From Moraxella macacae 0408225 (GTDB taxonomy: Bacteria > Pseudomonadota > Gammaproteobacteria > Pseudomonadales > Moraxellaceae): a DNA stretch of 64,000 nucleotides. The position numbers and the translations under genes were made by a program. The notes below the pieces were generated by a model. The model was not told where the DNA came from, did no database searches, and worked only from the letters and a program-made list of their open reading frames with translations. The stretch spans positions 496,001 to 560,000 of the forward strand of contig NZ_ANIN01000001.1 of the NCBI RefSeq assembly GCF_000320365.1. The letters run 5' to 3'. This document shows, piece by piece, positions 8,270-16,193 of this stretch. Within the stretch, counting starts at the first letter, position 1; the number at the start of each line of letters is the position of its first letter.

Positions 8270-9382
8270 TTAAATCAACTCTTTAGCATCAACATAGTCA
8301 TGTCCAAGCACATCGGCCACTGCCTTGTAAGTAACCTTACCACCTAGGGTGTTAATGCCTTTCATTAAGGCTGGGTCATCTTGGCAAGCCTGTTTGTAGC
8401 CTTTATCCGCCAAAGCAATGGCGTAAGGCAAAGTGGCATTGGATAACGCCATGGTGGACGTGCGTGGCACAGCCCCTGGCATGTTGGCAACGGCGTAATG
8501 AATGATGCCGTGTTTGGTGTAGGTTGGATCATCGTGCGTGGTGATGCGGTCGGTGGTTTCAAAACAGCCGCCTTGGTCGATGGCAATGTCCACCACCACG
8601 CCACCTGCCGCCATCGATTGTATCATGGCATCGGTAACCAATTTTGGAGCAGAAGCTCCTGGAATCAACACCGCACCGATGACCAAATCGCTTTGTTCCA
8701 CGCATTTAGCAAGATTAAACGGCGTGGATATCAAAGTATGCACATTGTTGCCAAACAATTCAGACAACTGTCTTAGCCGTTTTGGATTTAAATCCAAAAT
8801 GGTGACGTCCGCTCCCAAACCGACCGCCATTTTGGCAGCTTCTGTGCCAGCCACACCGCCACCGACAATGGTAACTTTGCCTTTTTGTACCCCTGGCACA
8901 CCGCCTAACAAAATACCCTTACCGCCATAAAACTTTTGTAAAAATTGAGCCCCGATTTGCGTACTCATACGCCCTGCCACTTCACTCATGGGAGTAAGTA
9001 GCGGCAAGGAACCATCAGCCAATTGCACGGTTTCATAAGCGATGCCGGTAACTTTATTATCCACCAAAGCTTGGGTTAAATGGGCTTCTGCCGCCAAATG
9101 CAAATAGGTAAATAACGTCAAATTCTCTTTAAAAAAGCCATACTCGCTCTCTAGCGGCTCTTTGACTTTAATCACCATATCCACATTCCAAGCCTGACTG
9201 GCATTGGGAACGATTTTTGCTCCAACCGCTTCATAATCGGCATCGGCAAATTGTGAGCCACTACCTGCACCCGTTTCAACCAACACAGTATGACCACGAG
9301 CCACCAAAGCATGCACGCCACTTGGGGTTAAACCGACACGATTTTCGTTGTTTTTAATTTCTTTTGGGATTCCGATGAGCAT
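8270..9382 (-). CDS. ald: Alanine dehydrogenase
   Basis: This 370-aa cytosolic enzyme catalyses the NAD-dependent interconversion of L-alanine and pyruvate plus ammonia. The full family pattern is present: the [18 protein letters not shown] start, the substrate-binding KVKEP and LFTYLHLA segments, the Rossmann motif [17 protein letters not shown] with an Asp at the end of the next strand (ILDLN), and [14 protein letters not shown]. Its length matches other bacterial Ald proteins. The ATG at 9382 is preceded by AAGGAGA. The gene is monocistronic, and no adjacent Lrp-type regulator is seen. An inverted repeat follows the stop. Confidence 0.96.
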   Translation of the reverse strand: MLIGIPKEIKNNENRVGLTPSGVHALVARGHTVLVETGAGSGSQFADADYEAVGAKIVPNASQAWNVDMVIKVKEPLESEYGFFKENLTLFTYLHLAAEAHLTQALVDNKVTGIAYETVQLADGSLPLLTPMSEVAGRMSTQIGAQFLQKFYGGKGILLGGVPGVQKGKVTIVGGGVAGTEAAKMAVGLGADVTILDLNPKRLRQLSELFGNNVHTLISTPFNLAKCVEQSDLVIGAVLIPGASAPKLVTDAMIQSMAAGGVVVDIAIDQGGCFETTDRITTHDDPTYTKHGIIHYAVANMPGAVPRTSTMALSNATLPYAIALADKGYKQACQDDPALMKGINTLGGKVTYKAVADVLGHDYVDAKELI

Positions 9383-9648
9383 CTTGCTCTCCTTAGAGTT
9401 TAGCCTTAGAACTTGGATTAAAATTTTGTTGTGGTTATGCGTTGTTTGACATAGGTTTTACATGCACAACCATAAGTAAGCGTAATGATTAATTTAACAT
9501 GACATCACGGCTTTGCATAATTGAGTATTTAAAACCAACATACATTGATATTAAGTTTTTTATATCATAACGCCATATTATAATTTTGACATGATGCATT
9601 GATTTTTAAAAAAAGTAAAAACTTAAGAATAATTGCAACCCATAACAA
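9383..9648. other. Non-coding region upstream of ald
   Basis: This AT-rich spacer of about 270 bp separates ald from the cassette array. No gene, RNA or clear operator could be recognised. It presumably holds the ald promoter. Homology to the array begins at about 9649. Confidence 0.5.
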
Positions 9649-9681
9649 CACCACCTAAATCAAAGATTTATTGGTTAAAAG

Positions 9682-9789
9682 TCAAATTGTTTCTACAAAT
9701 TTTTGATGCTCTTTTTTTAAGATAAATATCACAAAAAATGAGACTTGAATGCACATGATTAAGGAGACTTCATTGTAAACAAAGAACAT
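9682..9789 (-). pseudogene. Internally deleted copy of the small membrane protein at 11243-11554
   Basis: The region 9649-9817 matches both ends of 11213-11582 almost base for base but lacks about 200 bp in the middle. The remaining 35-codon frame reads MFFVYNEVSLIMCIQVSFF and ends KFVETI. The deletion joins the two halves in frame, leaving a truncated, probably non-functional remnant. It marks the left edge of the cassette array and its copy-and-delete history. Confidence 0.7.
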
Positions 9790-9818
9790 AGCTATGTACT
9801 TCCATTGCTCACTGGGTT

Positions 9819-10012
9819 TTAAATTATTAAGTTAAACTTTGGTAAGACTTTAGCATAATTTGCTTTGGTAATGGTATAAATTATTTGTCCTTGCTCTTGA
9901 GCAATTTGTAATACTTTGACTGCTGATATGCCTTGAGCTTCTTTTTGTTTTGTGTTTGGATCATCAAACAACTGCTTTGGGATAAGATGTTCATTGGCAG
10001 ATTGTCTCATTC
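9819..10012 (-). pseudogene. Linker fragment of the transglutaminase-type carrier (cassette scar)
   Basis: About 63 codons match the carrier linker at 20350-20545 (QSANEHLIP, LFDDPNTKQKEA, GISAVK, LQIAQEQGQIIYTIT). The copy stops at LPKFN and is joined directly to sequence otherwise found upstream of 11554. It has no pretoxin motif and no tail. Substitutions such as PKQ for PEQ and AKVLPKF for AKILPKL show it has drifted. It is a recombination remnant rather than a gene. Confidence 0.75.
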
Positions 10013-10029
10013 ATGGCGAGGTTTGATGG

Positions 10030-10165
10030 TGCGAGGTTTTAAATGCCAGAAATTTTACTAAGATTATATGTTTCAAGAAGTTATTTAGAAAAATAAGTAT
10101 TTTCTCTTAAAAAAATTTTGTCATCTATACAAGATAATGCTAATATATTTAATATAAGTGCTACA
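10030..10165 (-). pseudogene. Remnant of a family-A variable C-terminal tail
   Basis: The translation includes LNILALSCIDDKIFL and LLETYN, which align with the family-A tail at 15143-15575 (NTLALSYIDSKTFL, LLETYK). An in-frame TAA replaces a Ser codon, and homology ends soon after. This is a decayed fourth copy of the tail family. Confidence 0.65.
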
Positions 10166-10169
10166 TTTA

Positions 10170-10398
10170 TTAGCAAATAATTTTTTTTGTTAAAAATACT
10201 CCGCCTAATACACCTACCAAAATCGATAAAGGTAAATTATAAGACCAAAAAAAGCTAGCTAGCCCAAAAAAACGTTGCTAGAGATATCAAAGATACAGCT
10301 ATTGATAGATTTATATCACGCTTTCCTGTTTTGCTTACCGTATATATACTACTAATATAGAATGAGATAAGCAATGTAACGATAGATGTGATAAACAT
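10170..10398 (-). pseudogene. Frameshifted small membrane protein (family-B partner-like)
   Basis: The frame from the ATG at 10398 reads MFITSIVTLLISFYISSIYT and runs to a stop at a GCTAGCTAGC tract (10254-10263). Removing one TAGC unit restores the frame to a TAA at 10170, giving about 74 residues with a second hydrophobic segment and the end LGGVFLTKKIIC. That end resembles the partner protein at 15917-16183 (LLFGFLTTRKIS). It is probably a former immunity-like gene broken by a 4-bp duplication. Confidence 0.6.
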
Positions 10399-10469
10399 AT
10401 TAATCTCATTAAATTAATTTTTGATACTATTTAATTTTAAAACAATATATGATGAAATCATTCCAATGA

Positions 10470-10694
10470 TTAAAAAAACTTAAATCTACTCCAAAACCAT
10501 TTAAATAATAATTTATTGAAAAATATATATCTATTAATATGTTTGCAAATATCATAATTATATATAAAGGCTAGATTAAACAAACTGTATAATTTAAAAG
10601 ATGCATTTGTCTTCATTAATAAAATTAAATATATAAGTATACTAAATATATATCCAATAGAAATTTTTTCTAACAAAAAAATATAATTAATCAT
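10470..10694 (-). CDS. Small membrane protein paired with tail B2 (putative immunity)
   Basis: This 74-aa Ile/Phe/Leu-rich protein has at least one N-terminal transmembrane helix (YIFSILIYLILL). Its ATG overlaps the stop of the preceding tail (ATGA at 10691-10694), so the two are translationally coupled, as expected for a toxin/immunity pair. The C-terminus ends in a T-run; further hydrophobic codons continue in another frame to about 10400, so a frameshift near 10485 is possible. No family is recognised. The immunity role is inferred from position only. Confidence 0.5.
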   Translation of the reverse strand: MINYIFLLEKISIGYIFSILIYLILLMKTNASFKLYSLFNLAFIYNYDICKHINRYIFFNKLLFKWFWSRFKFF

Positions 10695-11137
10695 TTCTTT
10701 CCTATACTATTGCTTATTCTACAACCGTCGTGTACCATTTGAGATGAAGTGGCAGAAGTATACACCCAGCCAGTTATGGTAGAAAAAATTATTTCACCAA
10801 TACCTGCACTGAGAAACACACCTACAGCTATGGCTAGAAAATTCAATAAGCTATTAACGGATATGTACCAGTCAGGACAACCTGCTTCAATCAACGAAAG
10901 ATTATTAGCTGCCGTAATCATTAAAGCTGAAAAAGTTGTAATTATGGTTACTATAACACTTAAAAAAGGAAATGATAAACTAGCTAAAGCGATTAGACCT
11001 AAGCCAATGACAATTAAATTTTGATTTTCTCCAAAGAAATTCAAAAACCCCCATTCACCCCACCCCCAATCAAATATGCTCCTGTTCCTGTGGTTGGATC
11101 AAGGATAATATAACCAGTTCCATGCCAACCAAATAGC
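10691..11137 (-). pseudogene. Orphan cassette B2: linker end plus membrane-segment tail, frame broken at the junction
   Basis: Bases 11046-11137 encode the linker end (FGWHGTGYIILDPTTG, GGGVNGG). The tail (10691-11044, 117 codons from MNFFGENQN) has three hydrophobic segments and the family-B features SLIEAGCPD and NSLLNF, shared with cassette B1. The two parts are in different frames: the junction has G5T5 where in-frame B1 has G5T6. There is no signal peptide or full linker, so it cannot be secreted alone. It is probably a silent donor or leftover cassette. Confidence 0.7.
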
Positions 11138-11218
11138 CGATGAACTGCTAGATCCTATCGAATTAGAGTTTTACCAACCCTTTTTAGAGAAAGTGGGGTT
11201 TAAGCACCTCTCCACCTA
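11137..11218 (+). pseudogene. Possible 3' remnant of an unrelated plus-strand gene
   Basis: An open frame of 27 codons reads IADELLDPIELEFYQ then PFLEKVGFKHLST and a TAA. It looks like a genuine protein C-terminus but is cut off at the cassette B2 linker. No start and no family are visible. It could be a chance frame; if real, it is a scar of recombination into another locus. Confidence 0.25.
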
Positions 11219-11242
11219 AATCAAAGATTTATTAGTTAAAAG

Positions 11243-11554
11243 TCAAGTTGTTTCTCTAAGCCGTCTTACTGCAAAAAAAGATATGAGAAAAGAACTGACA
11301 GGATAAGAAAGCATAATATATATGTTACTTGCTGATGTTGATTGTCTGAAGAACCACATTTCATATAAAACACTCAACACAAACCAAGATAAAAATCCAA
11401 GTAAAAAACTAATTATCAATAGTGAAATAGTATATACAAACCAAGATTTAGAGTATGTAACAAATCTTTTATGCTCTTTTTTTAAGATAAATATCACAAA
11501 AAATGAGACTTGAATGCACATGATTAAGGAAACTTCATTGTAAACAAAGAACAT
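11243..11554 (-). CDS. Small membrane protein following the 210-aa orphan (putative immunity)
   Basis: This protein of about 103 aa has hydrophobic helices near residues 5-25, 42-65 and 78-95 and a basic C-terminus (VRRLRETT). It follows the gene at 11632-12264. The frame stays open upstream to about 11630 (CKPSEQWKYIAMFF), so the true start is uncertain; the first ATG is at 11554. A deleted copy lies at 9682-9789, so this module has been duplicated within the array. No family is recognised. An immunity-like role is inferred from its place after a tail-like protein. Confidence 0.5.
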   Translation of the reverse strand: MFFVYNEVSLIMCIQVSFFVIFILKKEHKRFVTYSKSWFVYTISLLIISFLLGFLSWFVLSVLYEMWFFRQSTSASNIYIMLSYPVSSFLISFFAVRRLRETT

Positions 11555-11631
11555 AGCTATGTACTTCCATTGCTCACTGGGTTTGCAATAATATTGCAGT
11601 GTTTTCCTACTGCTTCTGCCAATGAATCTCC

Positions 11632-12264
11632 TTATATTAATAAAGGAAACATCAAAGCAATAGCCAAAGCAGGGTAGACAGATAAGGATAATATGCCTAA
11701 ACTAAGATTTATTGCTGATGTTAATCCAGTATTACCGTTACCAAAAACATTTAAAAATTCAATAAGCAGAGTTAGCTGGAAATCATTAAAAAATTTCAAT
11801 AAATCATTTGAACGATATTTTAAAAACTCATCATTTAGTCTAAAAAACCACCATAAAACTGCCGCACTGTTTAATCTTTCATCTGCTCTTTCCAAAACAT
11901 TGTAAATAACTGCTGGCGTATAAAAAAATCCCTTAGCATCAAGCCCACTAAAGCCTGTATAATGGATATTAAGGTATTCAAATGGAACTTCTGTCCAATC
12001 TTTATACGGATTAAGCATCTTTCTGTTATTTCTAATACTATTTAGAGCTTCTACACGGTCTTTTTCAAGCCAGTTTGAAATCTCATTTTCAAAATCTTGA
12101 AGATCTTTTTCTTTTGTTTCAGGATTAAAAGTATACGGATAAATAGGAAATCCAAATTTCGTACAATATTTATCAGCATAATCTAACTCTGCCAAGGCAA
12201 GAAAGGACTTATTATCGGATTTAAAATTTCTAAGTGTGAAAAATCTAATCAGCTCTGGGCTCAT
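11632..12264 (-). CDS. Uncharacterised 210-aa protein with hydrophobic C-terminus
   Basis: Unlike the neighbouring cassettes, this gene has its own ATG and Shine-Dalgarno (AGGA 7 nt upstream) and no visible carrier linker. Residues 1 to about 125 are soluble and charged (MSPELIRFFTLRNFK start, FENEISNWLEKDRVEALNS). The last 40 residues are hydrophobic (ILSLSVYPALAIALMFPLL), like the membrane tails nearby. It is followed by a small membrane protein. No family is recognised. It could be a stand-alone effector, the immunity protein of a lost cassette, or unrelated cargo. Confidence 0.6.
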   Translation of the reverse strand: MSPELIRFFTLRNFKSDNKSFLALAELDYADKYCTKFGFPIYPYTFNPETKEKDLQDFENEISNWLEKDRVEALNSIRNNRKMLNPYKDWTEVPFEYLNIHYTGFSGLDAKGFFYTPAVIYNVLERADERLNSAAVLWWFFRLNDEFLKYRSNDLLKFFNDFQLTLLIEFLNVFGNGNTGLTSAINLSLGILSLSVYPALAIALMFPLLI

Positions 12265-12369
12265 GTTATTTTCCTAAAATAGCGAATGTTTGTTTGGTTT
12301 TTATGGCTGTTGCTTGTTTATGTCTTGTGGATTATAGCTAATTGCATGGTAACTGTCTGTACTATAACA

Positions 12370-12849
12370 TCAAATATAATCTAAAATTATTGCTGAAATA
12401 AGAAACCCTAATAATATAATTAAAAGCTCTAATTTTAATGCAAAAATTCCTTGAAAAGGTAAAACTATTGATAGTTTGGGCTTGAATGGGCAGATATATA
12501 CTGTTATTTGATTGTCTTTAATATTATTATTCAGTATATCTAATGCTTTATAATATCCGTTTACAGTTACTCTTCCATAAGAATTTAAATGATAAGATTC
12601 ATATGTTTGATTTTTATATGAAAATGAATACAAAATAAAAACACCATGTGCATCAACAAATCTTGTTTTCTTTCCAATCGGCACAATGCCTGATCGTACA
12701 ACATCTGCTTTACAACGAGGTGCTAGTAGAATAAATAGAGCATCGATTAAGATCAAGATAAATACAACGATTATACATATGAAGCCAATCCAAAATAAAG
12801 ATTTTAGCAGAAATCCCATATAGGCTTCATATGCAATTTGATTACGCAT
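12370..12849 (-). CDS. DUF3592-like small membrane protein (putative immunity to tail A3)
   Basis: This 159-aa protein has two N-terminal hydrophobic stretches (about 10-45), a middle beta-rich domain with YSFSYKNQTY and VYICPFKPKLSIV, and a C-terminal helix pair. The pattern (Y-x-Y-x-NG-Y core, then VYxxPxxP) resembles DUF3592. The ATG at 12849 is chosen because AGGAGG lies 7 nt upstream. It overlaps the stop of tail A3 by 8 nt (ATGCGTAA). Homologues follow tails A1 and A2, so the pairing is consistent. Immunity is inferred. Confidence 0.65.
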   Translation of the reverse strand: MRNQIAYEAYMGFLLKSLFWIGFICIIVVFILILIDALFILLAPRCKADVVRSGIVPIGKKTRFVDAHGVFILYSFSYKNQTYESYHLNSYGRVTVNGYYKALDILNNNIKDNQITVYICPFKPKLSIVLPFQGIFALKLELLIILLGFLISAIILDYI

Positions 12850-13412
12850 AATAATCCTCCTTATACTCATTACGTCGGATAAAGTTATAAGAAAATATAT
12901 TGCTGTTAATCCACATTGCAGCTACACTTGTCATTATAATAGCCATTAAGTAAGTAGCCAAGCCTAGAGGACCTGCGACTATAGCAAGAGAAGCGATTAA
13001 AGAAAAAGCTAATGTATTAACACTTATTTGACCTATCTTGTTGCTGGTGGATAAACTGTCGTTATTAAAAACCAACACATTCGCAGCCACCAATCCAACC
13101 CAACCTGCTATTTTACTCAATTTATTCAATCTCTCAATATGATTCAATTGAGCATCGGGGTGAAAGCTGGTTCGAATAACGTATTCATTTTTTCCATACT
13201 TTACGTTGTTGTATGCGTTATCTTTTAAATCGCTATCATAATCAGACAAACCTAACAACAAAGTCGATAAAAACAACGCAATATCTGATAAAAAAGGATA
13301 ATCAGTCCAACCCCCATCAACCCCACCCCCAATCAAATACGCTCCTGTTCCTGTGGTTGGATCAAGGACAATATAACCAGTTCCATGCCAACCAAATGCG
13401 TGAACTTGGGAA
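12842..13412 (-). CDS. Orphan cassette A3: short linker plus family-A membrane tail
   Basis: The open frame begins inside a linker fragment (QVHAFGWHGTGYIVLDPTTG at about 13400-13340), passes in frame through GGGVDGG and continues into a tail of about 155 residues. The tail shares with carrier tail A1 the pattern L-x-KL-x-K-x-x-GWV, then NNDSL and K-x-x-Q-x-S-x-x-T, and two to three glycine-rich hydrophobic helices. No start codon with a ribosome site is present, so it is an incomplete gene. The short linker could serve as a recombination arm. Its DUF3592-like partner overlaps the stop. Confidence 0.7.
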
Positions 13413-13498
13413 ACATATGGTTTTACAGTATTTATTAATAAAATACCAAACTTTAATTAAAAGTTAAATTTTTATAAGTTTTTTGCAGAAGGTGGTTT

Positions 13499-13927
13499 TT
13501 AATCAATATTGTAATTATGATATTTATAATTAAGAACAATATCCAAGATGTTGTGATTATCTTTATTTCCCCAAAAAAATGGTATAACGTATATTTTTTT
13601 ATTAAAGCTTTCTCTTATTATAAAATATTTTTCATTATCTTGGACAACAATATCACTCCAATTATAAAAATTATTATTGAAACCCCAAAAACTATTTTCG
13701 GTATTCAATCCATCTTTTGTAATAATAATTTTTTTGTTTTTTATGCAGCTATTAAAGCCAAATATTAAAAACAACAAACATATTAATATAATTATCAATA
13801 TATTATTTGTTGCTGGCTGTAAAAATAGTACTCGTATTGTTTGTATGATAAATAATACAAGTGCTAAAACTATTAATTTTTGCCATGAATTTAAGAAATA
13901 AAATTCATATTTAATTCCCATTAGCAT
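13499..13927 (-). CDS. Small membrane protein paired with tail D (putative immunity)
   Basis: This protein of about 142 aa has two N-terminal transmembrane helices (LIVLALVLFIIQTIRVLF and NILIIILICLLFLIFGF). A C-terminal beta-rich domain follows (KKIIITKDGLNTENSFWGF, YNWSDIVVQDNEKYFII), like PH-type membrane domains. The start overlaps the tail D stop: ATG at 13927, or a TAATG overlap at 13921. No exact family is recognised. It differs from the DUF3592-like partners, in keeping with a different tail. Immunity is inferred. Confidence 0.55.
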   Translation of the reverse strand: MLMGIKYEFYFLNSWQKLIVLALVLFIIQTIRVLFLQPATNNILIIILICLLFLIFGFNSCIKNKKIIITKDGLNTENSFWGFNNNFYNWSDIVVQDNEKYFIIRESFNKKIYVIPFFWGNKDNHNILDIVLNYKYHNYNID

Positions 13928-14471
13928 TCACCAATAGCATGATTTGTTTTTATTAAATGAATCGATTGAAATAATATATAAAGAGTTCCTAAGAAAGATG
14001 CCACCCCTCCTAATAATGGGTTATGATAAGGTGAAGGTATTGTACTTGCCAAACTTAAAGCAGAAAGTCCATTTTTAAGAGAATTTTTTTGACTATCAAA
14101 TAAGCATTTGCTTTTACTGATCAGTATATTAAGGTTTGTAATAAATACACCCAAAGCTACTGTCGAAAAGGCAATCCATTTTACAGTACTTGAATTTGGT
14201 TCAAATAGAACGGATATTTCACTATTGGTTAACCCTATAAAAAAATCTTGGTTAAATGCTTCGCTGTACGATGGAAAAGTAAAACCCCATCAACCCCACC
14301 CCCAATCAAATACGCCCCAGCACCAGTATAAGGGTCAATAATGATATAACCCGAACCACTCCAACCTTTCACACTAATGTTTCTTTCATGAGCAGTAACA
14401 ATACGTCCTGCATTCACCGCATTTCGAATATCATTCATGACATTGGCTGATAAACTTAATTTTGGCAACAC
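13921..14471 (-). pseudogene. Orphan cassette D: linker plus variable tail, one base out of frame
   Basis: The linker part (14285-14471) encodes LPKLSLSANVMNDIRNAV, then SVKGW and YIIIDPYTGAGAYLIGGGVDG. The tail frame, open for about 120 codons to 13921 (for example SSTVKWIAFSTVALGVFITN), is reached only by adding one base. The junction reads GATGGGG (G4) where in-frame cassettes have G5 or G6. The tail has two hydrophobic segments and is unlike families A, B and C. A MITE-like element lies immediately upstream of the linker. It is probably a silent cassette. Confidence 0.7.
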
Positions 14472-14473
14472 TA

Positions 14474-14655
14474 AAGGTGAATTAAAAAAAAGGAATTTTC
14501 CATAATTTTATGTCATGCTATAAATACTGTATAACATCATGAAATTCCTTATAAATATCATTTTCAATAATTTTATATTGTTTTATATTTATAATCCACA
14601 TTTTATTGCTTAAAATATTTTTAATATCCATCATTCAAATGCCTTTAGTTCACCG
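14474..14655. mobile_element. MITE-like element with 7-bp target duplication
   Basis: This 182-bp AT-rich segment is bounded by inverted ends GGTGAATTAAA (from 14476) and TTTAGTTCACC (to 14654), matching at 10 of 11 bases. It is flanked by direct repeats AACACTA (14467-14473 and 14656-14662). It has an internal inverted repeat AAGGAATTT/AAATTCCTT and encodes at most a 37-codon frame, so it is non-autonomous. It sits exactly at the edge of the cassette D linker. No transposase source is visible here. Confidence 0.65.
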
Positions 14656-14691
14656 AACACTACCAAGAATTAATATGAATATTTTTAACAC

Positions 14692-15132
14692 TTAAAAATG
14701 CAATAATATTGCAAAAACAAAACCAAATACTATGAGTGAAGTTAAGGGGTATATTTTATTCCATTTAAGTGGATAAATAATAGCAATTTTAGGATTTAAA
14801 GGAAAATAGTAAACAAATATTGTATTATCTTGAGTTGATTTATTAATCAATCTATCAATATCATGATATTTTCTACGCATTACATTGTTAAAAAAATTTA
14901 TCTTATTTGACGTATAGATTTTTTTATTAACTCTATACTCATAGGTTATATGTAAAAAATACCAATTATCAATTACAGTATCTATATGTGATAAATTTCT
15001 ATAATAAATGTGTTTTTCTATAATTCTACCTTTAGTTTTTGGAAAAAAAAGAAATGATAAGTCTAATATTATCAAAAAACCTATTGTAAATATTAAAACC
15101 CCTGATAATACCAACACTATGAGTAATATCAT
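14692..15132 (-). CDS. DUF3592-like small membrane protein (putative immunity to tail A2)
   Basis: This 146-aa protein has the same length as the A1 partner. An N-terminal transmembrane helix pair leads to FFPKTKG, then a beta-rich domain (ITYEYRVNKKIYTSNKINFFNN), VYYFPLNPKIAI, PLKWNKI and a final helix. It is clearly homologous to the protein at 19296-19736 (FFPKKQA, YEYEFKG, FNNIYRKK, PLRWNKI). The ATG at 15132 has AAGGATAA upstream and lies 10 nt after the tail A2 stop. The pairing of homologous partners with homologous tails supports an immunity role, which remains inferred. Confidence 0.65.
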   Translation of the reverse strand: MILLIVLVLSGVLIFTIGFLIILDLSFLFFPKTKGRIIEKHIYYRNLSHIDTVIDNWYFLHITYEYRVNKKIYTSNKINFFNNVMRRKYHDIDRLINKSTQDNTIFVYYFPLNPKIAIIYPLKWNKIYPLTSLIVFGFVFAILLHF

Positions 15133-15142
15133 ATAATTATCC

Positions 15143-15775
15143 TTATGTTTTATATACAACACTTCTTATATTATATTTATTTTTATATATTATTATATTA
15201 AATCCGTATAAATCATTTATTAATATAATAGATGTGGCAATGGTAAGAGCCATAATCACAGAAAGAATAATGCCAATAGATAAAGGCGTTGCTAGCATAA
15301 TAGCATTGCCAATATACGCAATTAAAGAATATCCTAAAATATTGGTAAACACTTGAAAATACTTTTGATTTATTGTTAAGTCATCATTATTAGAAATATA
15401 AGTTAAACTAATTAATAAACCCGCTAAACCTATATATTTAGAAATTTGACTAAACTTATATGTTTCAAGAAGTGATTTAGAAAACCAAGGCTTTTCCATT
15501 AAAAAAGTTTTACTGTCTATATATGATAATGCCAGTGTATTTATTAAAGAGGCATTATCACTTGTTATATACCCCCATCAACCCCACCCCCAATCAAATA
15601 CGCCCCTGTTCCTGTGATTGGATCAAGGATGATATAGCCTGTCCCATGCCAACCTTTCACACTAATGTTTCTTTCATGAGCAGTAACAATACGTCCAGCA
15701 TTCACCGCATTTCGAATATCATTCATGACATCTAAGTTGTGGTTAAGCTTTGGTAAGACTTGACTGTAGTACATC
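15143..15775 (-). pseudogene. Orphan cassette A2: linker plus family-A tail, one base out of frame
   Basis: The linker part (15565-15775) encodes VLPKLNHNLDVMNDIRNAV, then SVKGWHGTGYIILDPITG and GGGVDGGI before a stop. One extra base at the GATGGGGGTATATAA junction opens the tail frame (NASLINTLALSYIDSKTFL, then LLETYKFSQISKYIGLAG, NNDDL). That frame continues to 15143. The tail is a family-A member with two to three membrane helices. It has no signal peptide and no full linker. It is followed by a DUF3592-like partner. It is a silent or decaying cassette. Confidence 0.7.
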
Positions 15776-15916
15776 ATTTTCCCATTTTACAAGTGTTATT
15801 AATCAAATCACTAGAACTCACCAAATCTGCCTTTTATTTGCCTTTTTTGAGATTGGTGGGGTTTGAAAAATAGAAATCCAATCTTGGAAGTTAAGGTAGC
15901 TTTAACCAAATTTACT

Positions 15917-16183
15917 TTAAGAAATTTTTCTTGTTGTTAGAAAACCAAATAATAAGCCAATAAAGATGCAAGAAATTTTATTCCATAACAAAATTGATAT
16001 GATGAAGAAATATGGTATGACTGATAATGCACCAACAACAATTACAAGATTGGGTTCAATTTTTTTACAAAAATACTTCTGGTATAACCAAGAACCAACA
16101 ATTACAAAAAAATACGTCAATAAAAAAAACTCAATTCTTTCCTTATTAGATGCATTTAGTATATTTTCATTAAATAAATCCAT
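15917..16183 (-). CDS. Small membrane protein paired with tail B1 (putative immunity)
   Basis: This 88-aa protein has three hydrophobic segments (FFLLTYFFVIVGSWL, VIVVGALSVIPYFFIISILL, CIFIGLLFGFL). The ATG at 16183 has AGGGAGG upstream and lies 10 nt after the tail B1 stop. A frameshifted relative is at 10170-10398. It is not DUF3592-like, so tail families A and B have different partner families. An immunity role is inferred from position. The 115 bp downstream holds no gene. Confidence 0.6.
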   Translation of the reverse strand: MDLFNENILNASNKERIEFFLLTYFFVIVGSWLYQKYFCKKIEPNLVIVVGALSVIPYFFIISILLWNKISCIFIGLLFGFLTTRKIS

Positions 16184-16193
16184 AATGTCCTCC

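Noticed and set aside
10749-11024. Open plus-strand frame opposite tail B2
   Set aside because: Shadow of the minus-strand tail; the minus frame has family-B homology to cassette B1 and a coupled downstream gene.
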